DNA from: Prunus persica
Lineage: Eukaryota; Streptophyta; Magnoliopsida; Rosales; Rosaceae
Assembly: GCF_000346465.2 (NCBI RefSeq)
Contig: NC_034016.1
Location: forward strand, 3,431,391 to 3,495,390
DNA length: 64,000 nucleotides
Direction: 5' to 3'
The translations under genes were made by a program, and so were the position numbers. The notes under the pieces are model-generated. The model did no database searches. It worked only from the letters and a program-made list of their open reading frames with translations, and had not been told where the DNA came from. Position 1 is the first letter of the stretch, and the number at the start of each line of letters is the position of its first letter. Shown one piece after another: positions 21,524 to 31,498 of the stretch.

Positions 21524-24500
21524 ATGGTTGATACAAGACGTACGAAGAGTAACGCCACCACGATGGGCCCATCTCATGGTTTCGTGGTGGAAACCTCAAT
21601 GCAACCGCACGGAATCGTGGCTGCCAACACCTTGCAGTCATCCTCTAGTGCATTGCAGCCGCCTTCAGCTGCTGGAATTGCAGAACAGCCGCCGCATGAC
21701 CCTGGGACCTCCACAGCCTTGCAGTTGCCAGCGCCGACTACCGGAGCTGCTCTGCCTCGCTGTCCTGCCGTCGGATCACAGCAGCAGCCACACCACTCAA
21801 CTACCGGATTTGCTGCTCAGCCCCGTGGCTACTCCGACGCCATCCCAGTCTTGGAGCAGATCCATTCTCTCCCTCCTCTGCGATCACACTTGACTTATGC
21901 ACCTGTGTACGCGTCTAATGGAGCCCTAGCCCATATGCCGTTTGCCCCGATGCACAACGCTCTACTTGACCCGCGCAGTCAGGTGGACCTTAACTCATGG
22001 GTTGATCAACTCACACAGAAGGTCGATGATCAGAACAACATGATTGGACAGCTACTCAGGCAGATCAACTTGAATCAAGGCCCTAACCTTGGACCCCGTG
22101 ACGAGGAGATGAGGGCACACCAGCATGTCGGCGAGCAGTTCGAGAGGTCCCAAGCTGGTCAGACAAGGGCAAACCGGCAGAGGAGAGATCGAGATCGAGG
22201 TCGAGTAGATGAGACGCAGACAGCCGCGAGTCGTACTCTGAGCCGTTCGGGGCCAGAACCAAGGACCAATGTGCTCGAGAGACTAGGCCCATAGACCAAT
22301 GTCCACGCCTGCTTGGGCCCACAAGGAGCTCGAGTTCGTGAGCAGTCAAACCGGCAGAGGAGAGATCGAGATCGAGGTCGAGTAGATGAGACGCAGACAG
22401 CCGCGAGCCGTACTCTGAGCCGTTCGGGGCCAGAACCAAGGACCAATGTGCTCGAGAGACTAGGCCCACAGACTAATGTCCACGCCCGCTTGGGCCCACA
22501 AGGAGCTCGAGTTCGTGAGCAGTCGCGCGACGAACGCAACGACCGACGCCCACCAACCCGCTCGAGGGCCAACGCACGGTGGCAAGCTGTAGAAGAATCC
22601 TCACAAGCTCAACCTCCTAATCTGCCCCATGGGCAGGGCACCCAAGGGGATCGACCCTTGGGAACCGAGGAAGGAGTTAGCCAGTCACGCTCGAGACACC
22701 AAAGACGTCGACCTGAGCGACCCTCCTTGCAGGCAGAAGATGATGATCGACGCCCACCAACCTGCTCGAGGACCAACACGAGGCGACAAGATGTAGAGGA
22801 ATCCTCACAAGCTCAATCTCCTAATCTACCCCACGGGCAGAACACCCAAGGGGATCGACCCTTGGGAATCGAGGAAGAAGTTAGCCGGTCACGCTCGAGA
22901 CGTCGAAGACGTCAGCCCGAGACTCCAGTCCTGCGAGCAGAGGACGTCGAGAAGCTAGTGAATGACCGACTCCAAGCTCTCCAACTTAAAGGAAGCACGG
23001 AAGAAGCCCTGCACAAGGAAATTGATCGAGTTGACTGCTCGCCCTTTACTGACAAAGTGGAACGAGCTCCTCCACCGAAGCGGTTCACAACGCCATCCAT
23101 CACTCCATTCAAGGGAGACTCTGACCCTGAGAGCCATTTGAGGCACTTCAAGAGCGCCATGATCCTGTACAAGGCAGACGATGCCCTGATGTGCAAAGTG
23201 TTCGCGATGACCCTGCGAGGAGCAGCTCAAGACTGGTTCCACACTCTACCGTCCGCGTCGATAGGAAACTTTAAGGAGTTGGCCTTCATCTTCACAAAGG
23301 AGTACACCTCCTACAAGACGGTCAGAAAGCATGCAGACCATCTGTTCAACCTGCGCAAGAAGCCAGACGAGTCTCTACGAGACTACCTGAGACGGTTTAA
23401 GGCTGAAAAGGCTAACATCATAGGATGCAATGACCAAGTTGCATCATCAGCTTTCAAGAAGGGCTTGCCAACCGAGCACGAGCTATACCGGGAACTGGCC
23501 ATAACACAAAGTCAAACCTTGGCAGAAGTGTTTGCGACGGCAGAACGCTACGCACTTTGGGACGATGATCGAATCGCCGCAAAGAAAGCCAGCAAGCAAG
23601 TTGATCACCCGACGAAGCAGGCAAGCCAAAAGAGCAACCAGTTCGAGCAAAAAGCCCGAGATAAGCGCAGATCGCGGCCCCGAGAGGGAAGCTCAGAAAC
23701 AGGGACCTTCACTGAGTTCGCTATCCCAATTCATCAGATCCTGGCTCAAGTGAAAGACAAGCCGTGGGTGAGGAGACCGCCACCCATGAAGGGAGACCCC
23801 TCTAAGAGGGACACCAGTAAATACTGCGCATTCCACGGGGAGCACGGACATTACACCAACAACTGCAATGCTTGGAAGAGACATCTTGAGGAGCTGGTCA
23901 GAGAAGGTCATTGCACAGAATTCGTCGCAAAGAAGGCCATTCAGCAGATCGAGGATCGTGATGCGGCTGCCAAGGAGCCTCCCCAAAAGATCATTCGAAT
24001 CAACACCATTCTAGCTGACTCCCGGGAGTCTGGGCTGACCACCAAGGAGCGCAAGAGGAAGATCGCGCAGGCGGCTTATGTCTCCCAAGTCACAACAGGA
24101 GTACCAGTCATTGTGGATACACCCATCATTGGTTTCCAGAAGAAGGACTTGATCGGGCTTGACCTACCGCATAATGATGCGCTAGTCATCTGCATTCAAA
24201 TTGAACAAGCTGTGATCGAGCGAATTCATGTGGATGAGGGCAGCGCAGCTAACATCCTGCAACTATCTGTCATCCAACAGATGGGATTGGAGCCCAAGAT
24301 CAGCAAACTTGCCAGGTCGCTTACCGGCTTCAATGGGGCCACATCAATCACTATTGGAACGATCGACCTTGACGTCCACTCACCCCCAGTGCTCTGCTCG
24401 CAAACCTTCATGGTCATTAACGAGATCTCCCCCTACAATGGAATATTGGGCCGACCATGGATCAGCAAAATCGAGGCCATCACATCTGCTCTGCACCAGA

Positions 24501-24700
24501 AGATTCGATACCCCATCCTTGGAGGCGGAATCGGGCAGATCAATAGTGACCAAGCCATGGCAAGAAGATGCACAGCCCAAGGGCTCAAGAAGAGCAAGCA
24601 GTTGCAGTTCACACCAGTAATGCAAGCTGCTACCGAGGCACGAAGCGTTCCCAGCAAACAAGCAAGCTCGAGCGAGAAGGGAGCTGTTACCCCACAATAG
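21524..24700 (+). CDS. Tat element Gag-protease ORF, one internal nonsense codon
   Basis: The start is ATG 21524 (accATGg context). The N-terminal 200 residues are Pro/Gln/Ala-rich. Next comes an Arg/Asp-rich linker built of two tandem duplications (59-codon units at about 22171-22524; 68-codon units at about 22544-22951). Then follow the retrotransposon Gag core (about 23070-23560, PFKGDSDPESHLRHF to YTSYKTVRKHADHLF), a zinc finger YCAFHGEHGHYTNNC, and the protease region with HVDEGSAANI at the active-site position (usual DGGS) and ILGRPWI. A TAG at 22292-22294 interrupts the first 59-codon copy where the second has CAG. The ORF ends at TAG 24698-24700, in frame with the RT ORF. Gag forms the particle and the protease processes it. 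Confidence 0.9.
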
Positions 24701-24706
24701 CAATTA
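24695..24706 (+). promoter_or_regulatory. Candidate stop-codon readthrough site between Gag-protease and RT
   Basis: The sequence CAA TAG CAA TTA is in frame with both neighbours. TAG-CAR-YYA is the established plant readthrough consensus (type I, first described in tobamovirus replicase). Here it is matched in full, including the upstream CAA. It is placed exactly where Gag and Pol need different dosage. Function is inferred from context, not tested. Confidence 0.7.
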
Positions 24707-26416
24707 ATGAGCCAGGATCAAGGCGAGGGAATCCGCCCGGAAGACTCCCCTGAAAAGGGTTGGAAGCCTGAGGATGACGTCGAGTTAGTACCCCCTGATC
24801 TTGGCCAGCCAGACAAAGAAGCGCAGATCGGCTCGTGCCAGAATCCAAACAAGAAGGATCGAGAGGAGGAAATCCGCCCAGAAGGCTCCCTTGAAGAAGG
24901 TTGGAAGCCTGAGGAAGACGTTGAGTTAGTACCCCTCGATCCTAACCAGCCAGACAAGAAAGCGAGGATCGGCTCGCGCCTAAGCCCAGATGAGAAGATG
25001 GAGTTGACCATCTTCCTCCAAAACAACAAAGACATGTTCGCGTGGTCACCATCTGACATGCCCGGCATCGACCCAGACATCATCTGCCACCGCCTCCATG
25101 TCAACCCTGCCAGCAAGCCCGTGGTGCAGAAGAGACGCAACTTCGCTCCCGAGCGAGTCGCGATCATTGAGGCCGAGATCGACAAGCTTCTAGCAGCCGG
25201 ATTTATTGAAGAAGTCTCATACTCAGAATGGTTGGCCAACGTCGTTTTGGTGGCAAAACAAGAAAAGGGCAAATGGAGAGTGTGCGTCGATTATACCGAC
25301 CTCAACAAAGCATGCCCTAAAGACAACTTCCCATTGCCGAGGATCGACCAGCTCGTGGATTCAACTTCCGGCAACCAGCTGCTCAGCTTCATGGATGCCT
25401 ACTCAGGCTATAATCAAATTATGATGTACGACGATGACAAGGCGAAGACCTCTTTCATCATCGAGAGAGGGACCTATTGCTACAAGGTCATGCCCTTCGG
25501 GTTGAAGAACGCCGGAGCAACATACCAAAGGCTCGTGAATAAGATTTTCAAGGAGCAGATCGGCAGAACCATGGAAGTCTACGTGGATGATATGCTGGTC
25601 AAAGCCCCCAAGCGTGGAGACCACCTCAAAAACCTCATCGAGGCATTCAGCCTGCTCCGCCAATATCGCATGAAGCTGAATCCAAGTAAATGCACGTTCG
25701 GTGTATCATCCGGCCGATTCCTGGGGTACTTAGTCACACAACGAGGTATCGAGGCACACCCACGCCAAATTAAAGCCATCCTCGAGATGAAGTCACCTTC
25801 CACGGTAAAAGAAATACAAAGTCTGACGGGCAGAGCAGCAGCTCTCAACCGATTCCTCTCGAAGTCTACCGACAAGTGCAGACCATTCTTCAAAGCTTTG
25901 AAGAAGGGGCAAAAAGACAAGTGGGACGAGGAGTGTGAAGTAGCTTTCCAGAGTCTAAAGACCTACCTTACTTCACCTCCCCTGCTCTCGAAGCCAGCTC
26001 CTGGTGAAGACTTGTTCGTGTACCTGGCAGTGTCCGACTCAGCCATCAGCTCAGCTCTCATCCGAGAAGAACTTGGGGCCCAACATCCGATATTCTATAC
26101 GTCTAAAGCTCTCCTCGATGCAGAGACTCGCTACCCAAAATTGGAGAAGCTCATTTTGGCCCTTGTCGTTTCCGCGCGAAAGCTGCAGCCTTATTACCAA
26201 GCTCACCGAGTCATCGTTATGACTGACTTTCCTTTGAGATCAATCCTCCACAGCCCTGATGCTTCCCAGCGGCTTATGAAGTGGGCAATAGAACTAAGCC
26301 AATACGACCTCCTCTACCGGCCAAAGACTGCTATAAAAGCCCAGGCCTTAGCAGACTTTGTTGCAGAGTACACACCATCAGCCGAAGAAGAGAAGCTGGT
26401 CAACAAAAAGAATTAA
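24701..26416 (+). CDS. Tat element reverse transcriptase and RNase H
   Basis: The ORF is in the same frame as gag-protease and open from the readthrough TAG to TAA 26414-26416; the first ATG is 24707. An acidic linker with a duplicated motif (GWKPE..DVELVP, twice) precedes the RT (about 24990-25750). RT motifs are VCVDYTDLNKACPKD, FMDAYSGYNQI, MPFGLKNAGATYQRL and the catalytic YVDDMLVK. The RNase H domain (about 25990-26400) includes YLAVSDSAISSALIRE and MTDFPLRSIL. These enzymes copy element RNA into DNA. There is no internal disruption. Expression would require readthrough, frameshifting or reinitiation after the TAG. Confidence 0.93.
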   Translation, partial: QLMSQDQGEGIRPEDSPEKGWKPEDDVELVPPDLGQPDKEAQIGSCQNPNKKDREEEIRPEGSLEEGWKPEEDVELVPLDPNQPDKKARIGSRLSPDEKMELTIFLQNNKDMFAWSPSDMPGIDPDIICHRLHVNPASKPVVQKRRNFAPERVAIIEAEIDKLLAAGFIEEVSYSEWLANVVLVAKQEKGKWRVCVDYTDLNKACPKDNFPLPRIDQLVDSTSGNQLLSFMDAYSGYNQIMMYDDDKAKTSFIIERGTYCYKVMPFGLKNAGATYQRLVNKIFKEQIGRTMEVYVDDMLVKAPKRGDHLKNLIEAFSLLRQYRMKLNPSKCTFGVSSGRFLGYLVTQRGIEAHPRQIKAILEMKSPSTVKEIQSLTGRAAALNRFLSKSTDKCRPFFKALKKGQKDKWDEECEVAFQSLKTYLTSPPLLSKPAPGEDLFVYLAVSDSAISSALIREELGAQHPIFYTSKALLDAETRYPKLEKLILALVVSARKLQPYYQAHRVIVMTDFPLRSILHSPDASQRLMKWAIELSQYDLLYRPKTAIKAQALADFVAEYTPSAEEEKLVNKKN

Positions 26417-28186
26417 AGTTCGAGAGCAGACAAGACCTCCGCGGAACCTGACCAACCCAGAGACATGTGGCAGCTACGCGTAGATGGAGCGTCGAACCAG
26501 AAAGGAGCTGGAGCAGGCGTCGTCATCATCACTCCAGATGGAACCCTGTTAGAGCAAGCTATCACACTTGGCTTCCCAGCTTCAAATAACGAGGCAGAGT
26601 ACGAGGCATTGCTCGCTGGCTTGCGCCTGGCAAAGGAGCTATCAATCAAGAAGCTGGCCATCTACTCAGATTCCCAGCTGATCACAAGTCAAGCCTCAGG
26701 AGAATACATGGCGAAGCACCCAAGGATGATCTTGTACCTTGACAAAGTCCAAGAGCTGTTGAAGGCATTTCCCACCTTCACCATCCAGCAGGTGCCCCGA
26801 GCAGAGAATGCACACGCAGATGCACTGGCAAGCTTAGGATCAGCACTGGATACCCAATTCAGACGCTCCATCTCGGTCGAACACCTTGATCAGCCTAGCA
26901 TAGAAGAGGCAGAACAACCAGACCTGATGCAAATCGACGAGGATCCTAGCTGGCAAGAACCCATCATCGACTACCTAGTGAATGAAAACTTGCCCCAAGA
27001 CAAGTCCGAGGCCAGAAAAATCAAGCAGAAGGCTGCAAGATATTACATGAAAGGCGACACGCTTATCCGCAGATCATACTACGGGCCTCATCTCACTTGC
27101 ATCAAGTACCCGCAAATGCTCGAGGTTCTCTGCAAAATACACGACGGCGAATGTGGAAATCACGCTGGAGGCAGGTCGCTTGCTCAGAAGGCTCTCAGTA
27201 TCGGCTATTTCTGGCCTACCATGCGTAAAGATTCCACGGAGTATGCTCGAAGATGTGATCGATGCCAACGGTACAAGCCAGTCCCTGGCTTGCCAGCTGA
27301 GGAATACCATCCGCAGAACAGCCCATGGCCGTTCATGCAGTGGGCCATTGACTTGGTGGGACCTATGCCGACAGCACCTGCCAATAAAGAGATGATGATC
27401 GTTGCCACTGATTACTTCACTAAATGGATCGAGGACGAGGCTTTGTCTTCTACCAAGGAAGCTGACGTTGAACGTTTCATCTGGAAAAACATCATCTGCA
27501 GATTCGGTTGCCCGCAATCGATAGTTACTGACAATGGTACACAGTTCGTGGGCAGGCAGATCACTGCATTTTTTGTGAAGTATGGCATCAAGCAGCACCT
27601 GTCAACTCCCAGATACCCGCAAGGCAATGGTCAAGCAGAGGCATCCAACAAAATCGTGCTGGACTGCCTAAAGAAAAGACTGGAAGGCGCAGAAGGAAAA
27701 TGGGTCGACGAGCTGCCAGGAGTTCTATGGGCTTATCGCACAACCAAAAGGAGATCGACCGGAGAAACACCGTTTTCCTTGGCCTATGGGACGGAGGCAA
27801 TCATTCCCCCACACATCACAGTCCCTTCCATGAGCATTGAAGTGGGCAGTCTTGACCAAAACTGCAGGCATATGAGAATTAACCTTGACCTGCTCGAAGA
27901 AGAACGAGAAAAGGCCATTGTTCGAGTTGCCGCCTACCAGCAGCAGTTGACATCCTACTACAATAAGAAGGCCAAGATCAGACAGTTTCGGCCTGGAGAC
28001 CTTGTGCTCAGAAAGACTTTTATCACATCACCAAGGCAAGGATCAAAGAAGATGAAGCCAAATTGGGAAGGCCCCTACATGATCAGCCGGTCTGGGGGCA
28101 GAGGAAGTTACACCCTCGACACTCTAGAAGGGAAGGAAATTCCAAGACAGTGGAATGGCCACCACCTTCGGAGATACTATCCATGA
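26417..28186 (+). CDS. Tat element archaeal-type RNase H and integrase
   Basis: It is in the same frame as the RT ORF, after TAA 26414. The frame is open directly after the stop, although the first ATG is at 26465. The archaeal-type RNase H (about 26465-26850) has LRVDGASNQKGAGAG, NNEAEYEALLAGL, IYSDSQL and AHADALA. The integrase has the H/C zinc region (NHAGGRSL...YARRCDRCQRY) and the catalytic core with Asp in WAIDLVGP, Asp in VTDNGTQF and Glu in GQAEASNK. A C-terminal domain follows (RPGDLVLRK, NWEGPYMI). The enzymatic motifs look intact. The upstream TAA (context TAA-AGT) is either a loss-of-function mutation or a second regulated stop. Confidence 0.92.
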   Translation, partial: SSRADKTSAEPDQPRDMWQLRVDGASNQKGAGAGVVIITPDGTLLEQAITLGFPASNNEAEYEALLAGLRLAKELSIKKLAIYSDSQLITSQASGEYMAKHPRMILYLDKVQELLKAFPTFTIQQVPRAENAHADALASLGSALDTQFRRSISVEHLDQPSIEEAEQPDLMQIDEDPSWQEPIIDYLVNENLPQDKSEARKIKQKAARYYMKGDTLIRRSYYGPHLTCIKYPQMLEVLCKIHDGECGNHAGGRSLAQKALSIGYFWPTMRKDSTEYARRCDRCQRYKPVPGLPAEEYHPQNSPWPFMQWAIDLVGPMPTAPANKEMMIVATDYFTKWIEDEALSSTKEADVERFIWKNIICRFGCPQSIVTDNGTQFVGRQITAFFVKYGIKQHLSTPRYPQGNGQAEASNKIVLDCLKKRLEGAEGKWVDELPGVLWAYRTTKRRSTGETPFSLAYGTEAIIPPHITVPSMSIEVGSLDQNCRHMRINLDLLEEEREKAIVRVAAYQQQLTSYYNKKAKIRQFRPGDLVLRKTFITSPRQGSKKMKPNWEGPYMISRSGGRGSYTLDTLEGKEIPRQWNGHHLRRYYP

Positions 28187-28348
28187 AGCTCTTCGCTTAC
28201 CAGCTCGACTCCTAGCAGACAACGAGCCTCTCGTACTTCTATTAAAGGCAAACTGCTTTTTGATGTTACCTATGTTATTAATTTCCCTTATTCAATAAAG
28301 CGATGTATTCACACCAACATTAATACAAAAGCAAGCTTTTCAATGAAG

Positions 28349-28880
28349 TACTTTTTTCGAGCTTTATGTCCCACAAACATATACACAAAGGCGACAAGCC
28401 TTACCTCCATTGCAGACAAGCTGCTCTCCGGAGCACGAACTCAATGGAGTCCTTTTTAAGAGCTATGTCCCCGACATACGCTCACAGGCGACAAGCCTTA
28501 CCTCCATCGCAGACAAGCTGCTCTCCGGGGCATGAACTCAATGGAGTCCTTTTTAAGAGCTATGTCCCCGACATACGCTCACAGGCGACAAGCCTTACCT
28601 CCATCGCAGACAAGCTGCTCCCCGGAGCACGAACTCAATGGAGTCTTTTTTTTTTTTAAGAGCTATGTCCCCGACATATGCTCACAGGCGACAAGCCTTA
28701 CCTCCATTGCAGACAAGCTGCTCCCCGGAGCACGAACTCAATGGAGTCTTTTTTTAAGAGCTACGTCCCCGACATACGCTCACAGGCAACAAGCCTTACC
28801 TCCATTGCAGACGAGCTGCTCCCCGGAGCACAAACTCAATGGAGTCTTTTTTCAAGTGCTATGTCTTTCAAGCGCTATGT
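28349..28880. repeat. 97 bp tandem repeat between pol and the antisense ORF
   Basis: Five to six units around ggcgacaagccttacctcca and ctcaatggagtc, with starts near 28447, 28544, 28641, 28744 and 28842. Unit length is 97 bp, and length changes occur only in a T-run. The + strand is open across several units, but this looks like a by-product of the repeat. Confidence 0.9.
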
Positions 28881-29081
28881 CTCCGGACGCACACTTACAA
28901 GATACAATGAGAATTGAAGTTCGAAAGACAACTGAAAATTCCGTAACAAAGCGGCCAATCAGCCAAGTTCAACAAGAAGTAAGATGGTCAAACAAAAGAC
29001 CACTTATTGAAAGAAAATAACAAAGTTCAAAAATAGCAAAAATGAACTACAACTACTAGGGAACTTCGGCAGGTGACCCTT

Positions 29082-30445
29082 AGCCGGTCACATCCTCAAC
29101 TGCATTGGCAACAGCCTCATTCTGCCCAGCTAGCACAACTTGCTCAACCGCCTCGGCTGCTTGCTCCTTCGCATCTGTTTTAGCCTCATCAGCTGACCCA
29201 TCTTGGCGTTTGTCTTCCTCAATTGCAGCTTCATCTGCTATCTGCTCTTCAACTATTTCTGCATCCATAGCATCCACCTGCCCACTCTGAGCGGGGGGCA
29301 GGTCAAGACCAGACTGCTCACCGTCATCATCTTCGAGAGGGCAGCAAGGAGAAGCACCATTATGGCAATCCAGGCCAAAGCGGCATGCTTACGTTCGAGG
29401 CAGATGAAGGCTTCCTTGCGTTCGAGCAGGGTAGCCATAAGAGACTTCAGTTCACCATCCTTTTGGCCAACTGAACTCTTGAGCACGGACATACTCTCCT
29501 TCATCTCGGAAATCCTCGCATCATGGCGAATCCGCTCGTTCGAGAGCTTGTCAGTCAGGTCGAAATTCTTCTTCACCAGTTCGTCGAGCAGGGCAGAAGA
29601 GGAGGCAACATTACGCGAGTTCTGCATGGCCCCAACAGCAAAAACCATTCCCTTTTGAAGGTGATACATGGCAGCTTCTTCTTGCTTATCCAAGGGAAGG
29701 CTCGAGAAAGCACAAAGGTCACCAGCTCGATACACGTGATCAACTAGCTTAGCGCAAGCAGATGGACTTGACAGAAAGCCTGTTTTCAGCAGATCAGACA
29801 CTGGCTCGCCCCCAGCAGAGCTATCACCAGTTCCCGGACCGGCAGTTCGTGCAATTGGAGGACTCTTCGCTCGAGCAGACGACTCTTTAGCTCTTTTGGC
29901 TGCAACTTGCAACATTGAGTCAGCCCTGCGCTTGACTGTTCGTGGCCCCGCAGATGAGTCGTGGTTGCTAGACAGATATCACGGGTCTTAGGCAGTACGG
30001 GCAAAGACTTGAACAGAATTTTCTGAACCTCCTGCATGCCGTTGGCCTTCTTGCTGTTCGCGCTGACGAGGCGTTTGATCCCGGCAGACGAGGCATGAGC
30101 AACTCCCATATGGGCCTTCTGAGCAGGCGAGACCTCCCTTGTAGAAGACTTGTTCGTGGCAAGAGAAGATCTCGGCTGCCTTCGCTGTGGAGACGTATCC
30201 ACTGATCGTGAAACTACAGCTTCATCTCGAGCAGCGCTACTGCACGCTTTCCCACCATCGGGGGACTCAGTCGATGACTCATCCCGCATAACTAGCAAGT
30301 CACTTAGCTCCGAGCAGCGCGACTTCCACCTTTCAATATCTTCAGCAGGGGGCAGGCCACCGACTTCCTTCCGATGTTCGCTCAGCAGCCAGCGCCATTC
30401 ACGAAACTTGGCCGGGATGCTCAAAGCTTGTCGAACCTTCGTCAT
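29082..30445 (-). pseudogene. Antisense ORF of the Tat element, frameshifted
   Basis: Read on the - strand from ATG 30445 the first segment (to about 29980) begins MTKVRQALSIPAKFREW and is polar, with Ser/Arg-rich stretches. Coding character then continues in a second frame (about 29970-29330; KRRADSMLQVAAKRAKESS and a coiled-coil-like region LVKKNFDLTDKLSNERIRHD). It finishes in a third frame as an acidic tail (EIVEEQIADEAAIEEDK) ending near 29082. Two single-base shifts would join them. Additional antisense ORFs between pol and the 3' LTR are known in Tat elements such as Grande and Retand; their function is unknown. The copy is probably inactive. Confidence 0.65.
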
Positions 30446-30932
30446 ATCCGAGTCGAGAACGAGCTTCTTTCAGATGGCATCATCTGCAAGCATGAGACAA
30501 AAGTTAGTCAGACACAGCAAAGAATTCCATGGCAACAGTAGCAGATCAGAGGGATGCAACTTACCATCGCAGTAGGTGAGAGGAACGAGTGGATCGTCGC
30601 CAACCTCCTCTTCCTATCTGCCGCTGACTTTCAGCATGTTCGTGCTCCGCACATGATCGCCTTGACTCATACTGATCCTAGTTCGTGGCACAAAAATAAG
30701 AAGGAATTGAAGCAATTTGGATCATCCACAAAAAAGATGACCTAAACTGCCACCTGCTCCAGCAGCAGATCGCGTACCTCCAGCCCAGTTACAGCTGGAC
30801 AGCCCGAGTAAAAAGCCTCCTCAACTCGGGAGCCCAAGTCCACGAAGGAAGCCCAGTTACCGCTGGACAGCCCAACGGATAATTTACATCTCCTACATGC
30901 CGCCACATGCCACGCAGAAGCTGGGGGGCATT
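30446..30932 (+). other. Tat element 3' leader to the polypurine tract
   Basis: Noncoding. It holds two copies of a short motif (cccagttacagctggacagc and cccagttaccgctggacagc, about 30783 and 30850). It ends with the polypurine tract agctggggggca next to the LTR at 30933. Confidence 0.6.
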
Positions 30933-31498
30933 TGTGGGAACCTAATTAAACCAAAACCCTAGGTCAATTAATTAGGCCAATCAATTTGGGAATTATTTGA
31001 CCTAATTAGGAGTTACCTAACCTAATTGGGAATTACCTAATCAAATTGGGGGTTACTTGATCCCCAATTTAATTAGGGATTCGGTTCATCCATAACCCCA
31101 CCAACCACACCAACCACACCAACTACACCAACCACACCAACCACATCAACTACACCAACCCCACCTACCTCTCCAAAGGCCACTATAAATACCTGGTTAC
31201 GCACAAGGATGAGGTACGTCTAAATTCATACTAAAACTCTGCAGAAATTATTTCTCAAGAACCCTAGCCACTTCCTCTCTTTCTCTCTCTCACACAAGGC
31301 TCCGGCCACCACACACGGCTCCGGCCACCCGGTTTTCCTTGAAATACCCTACCTAACTTAGGCATCGGAGGGCCTTTGGCCAACACCCCCCGGGTGTGGT
31401 CCTTTTACTCCGATCTGTTTTGCAGGGAGAAAGAGAGAAGCAGAGAAGACGAAGGAATCTTTGGCGAATATTCTCCCGTGAGATAATTTGCACAAACA
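30933..31498 (+). repeat. Tat element 3' LTR
   Basis: The same 566 bases as 20878-21443. It follows the polypurine tract and is followed by the target duplicate ccaac (31499-31503). Confidence 0.95.

Larger units (their letters stand above)
20878..31498 (+). mobile_element. Tat-lineage Ty3/gypsy retrotransposon, young nested insertion
   Basis: Two 566 bp LTRs (20878-21443, 30933-31498) that look identical, with ends TGTGGGAACC and GCACAAACA, are flanked by ccaac (20873-20877 and 31499-31503). The order on + is LTR, PBS tggtgctttcattgagagc, gag-protease, RT-RNase H, archaeal-type RNase H plus integrase, a tandem repeat block, an antisense ORF, polypurine tract (agctggggggca) and LTR. A second RNase H of archaeal type between RNase H and integrase marks the Tat lineage. 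All sense ORFs from 21524 to 28186 lie in one frame and are separated only by three stop codons. Removing the element joins the Athila reading frame exactly. Confidence 0.95.

Noticed and set aside
28366..29020. Repetitive + strand proteins over the 97 bp array
   Set aside because: 97 is not a multiple of 3, so successive units are read in different frames. The openness is a property of the repeat, and no start context or domain supports a gene.
29105..29290. Plus-strand Ala/Ser/Thr-rich ORF
   Set aside because: It is the complement of the acidic end of the antisense ORF; base composition explains it.
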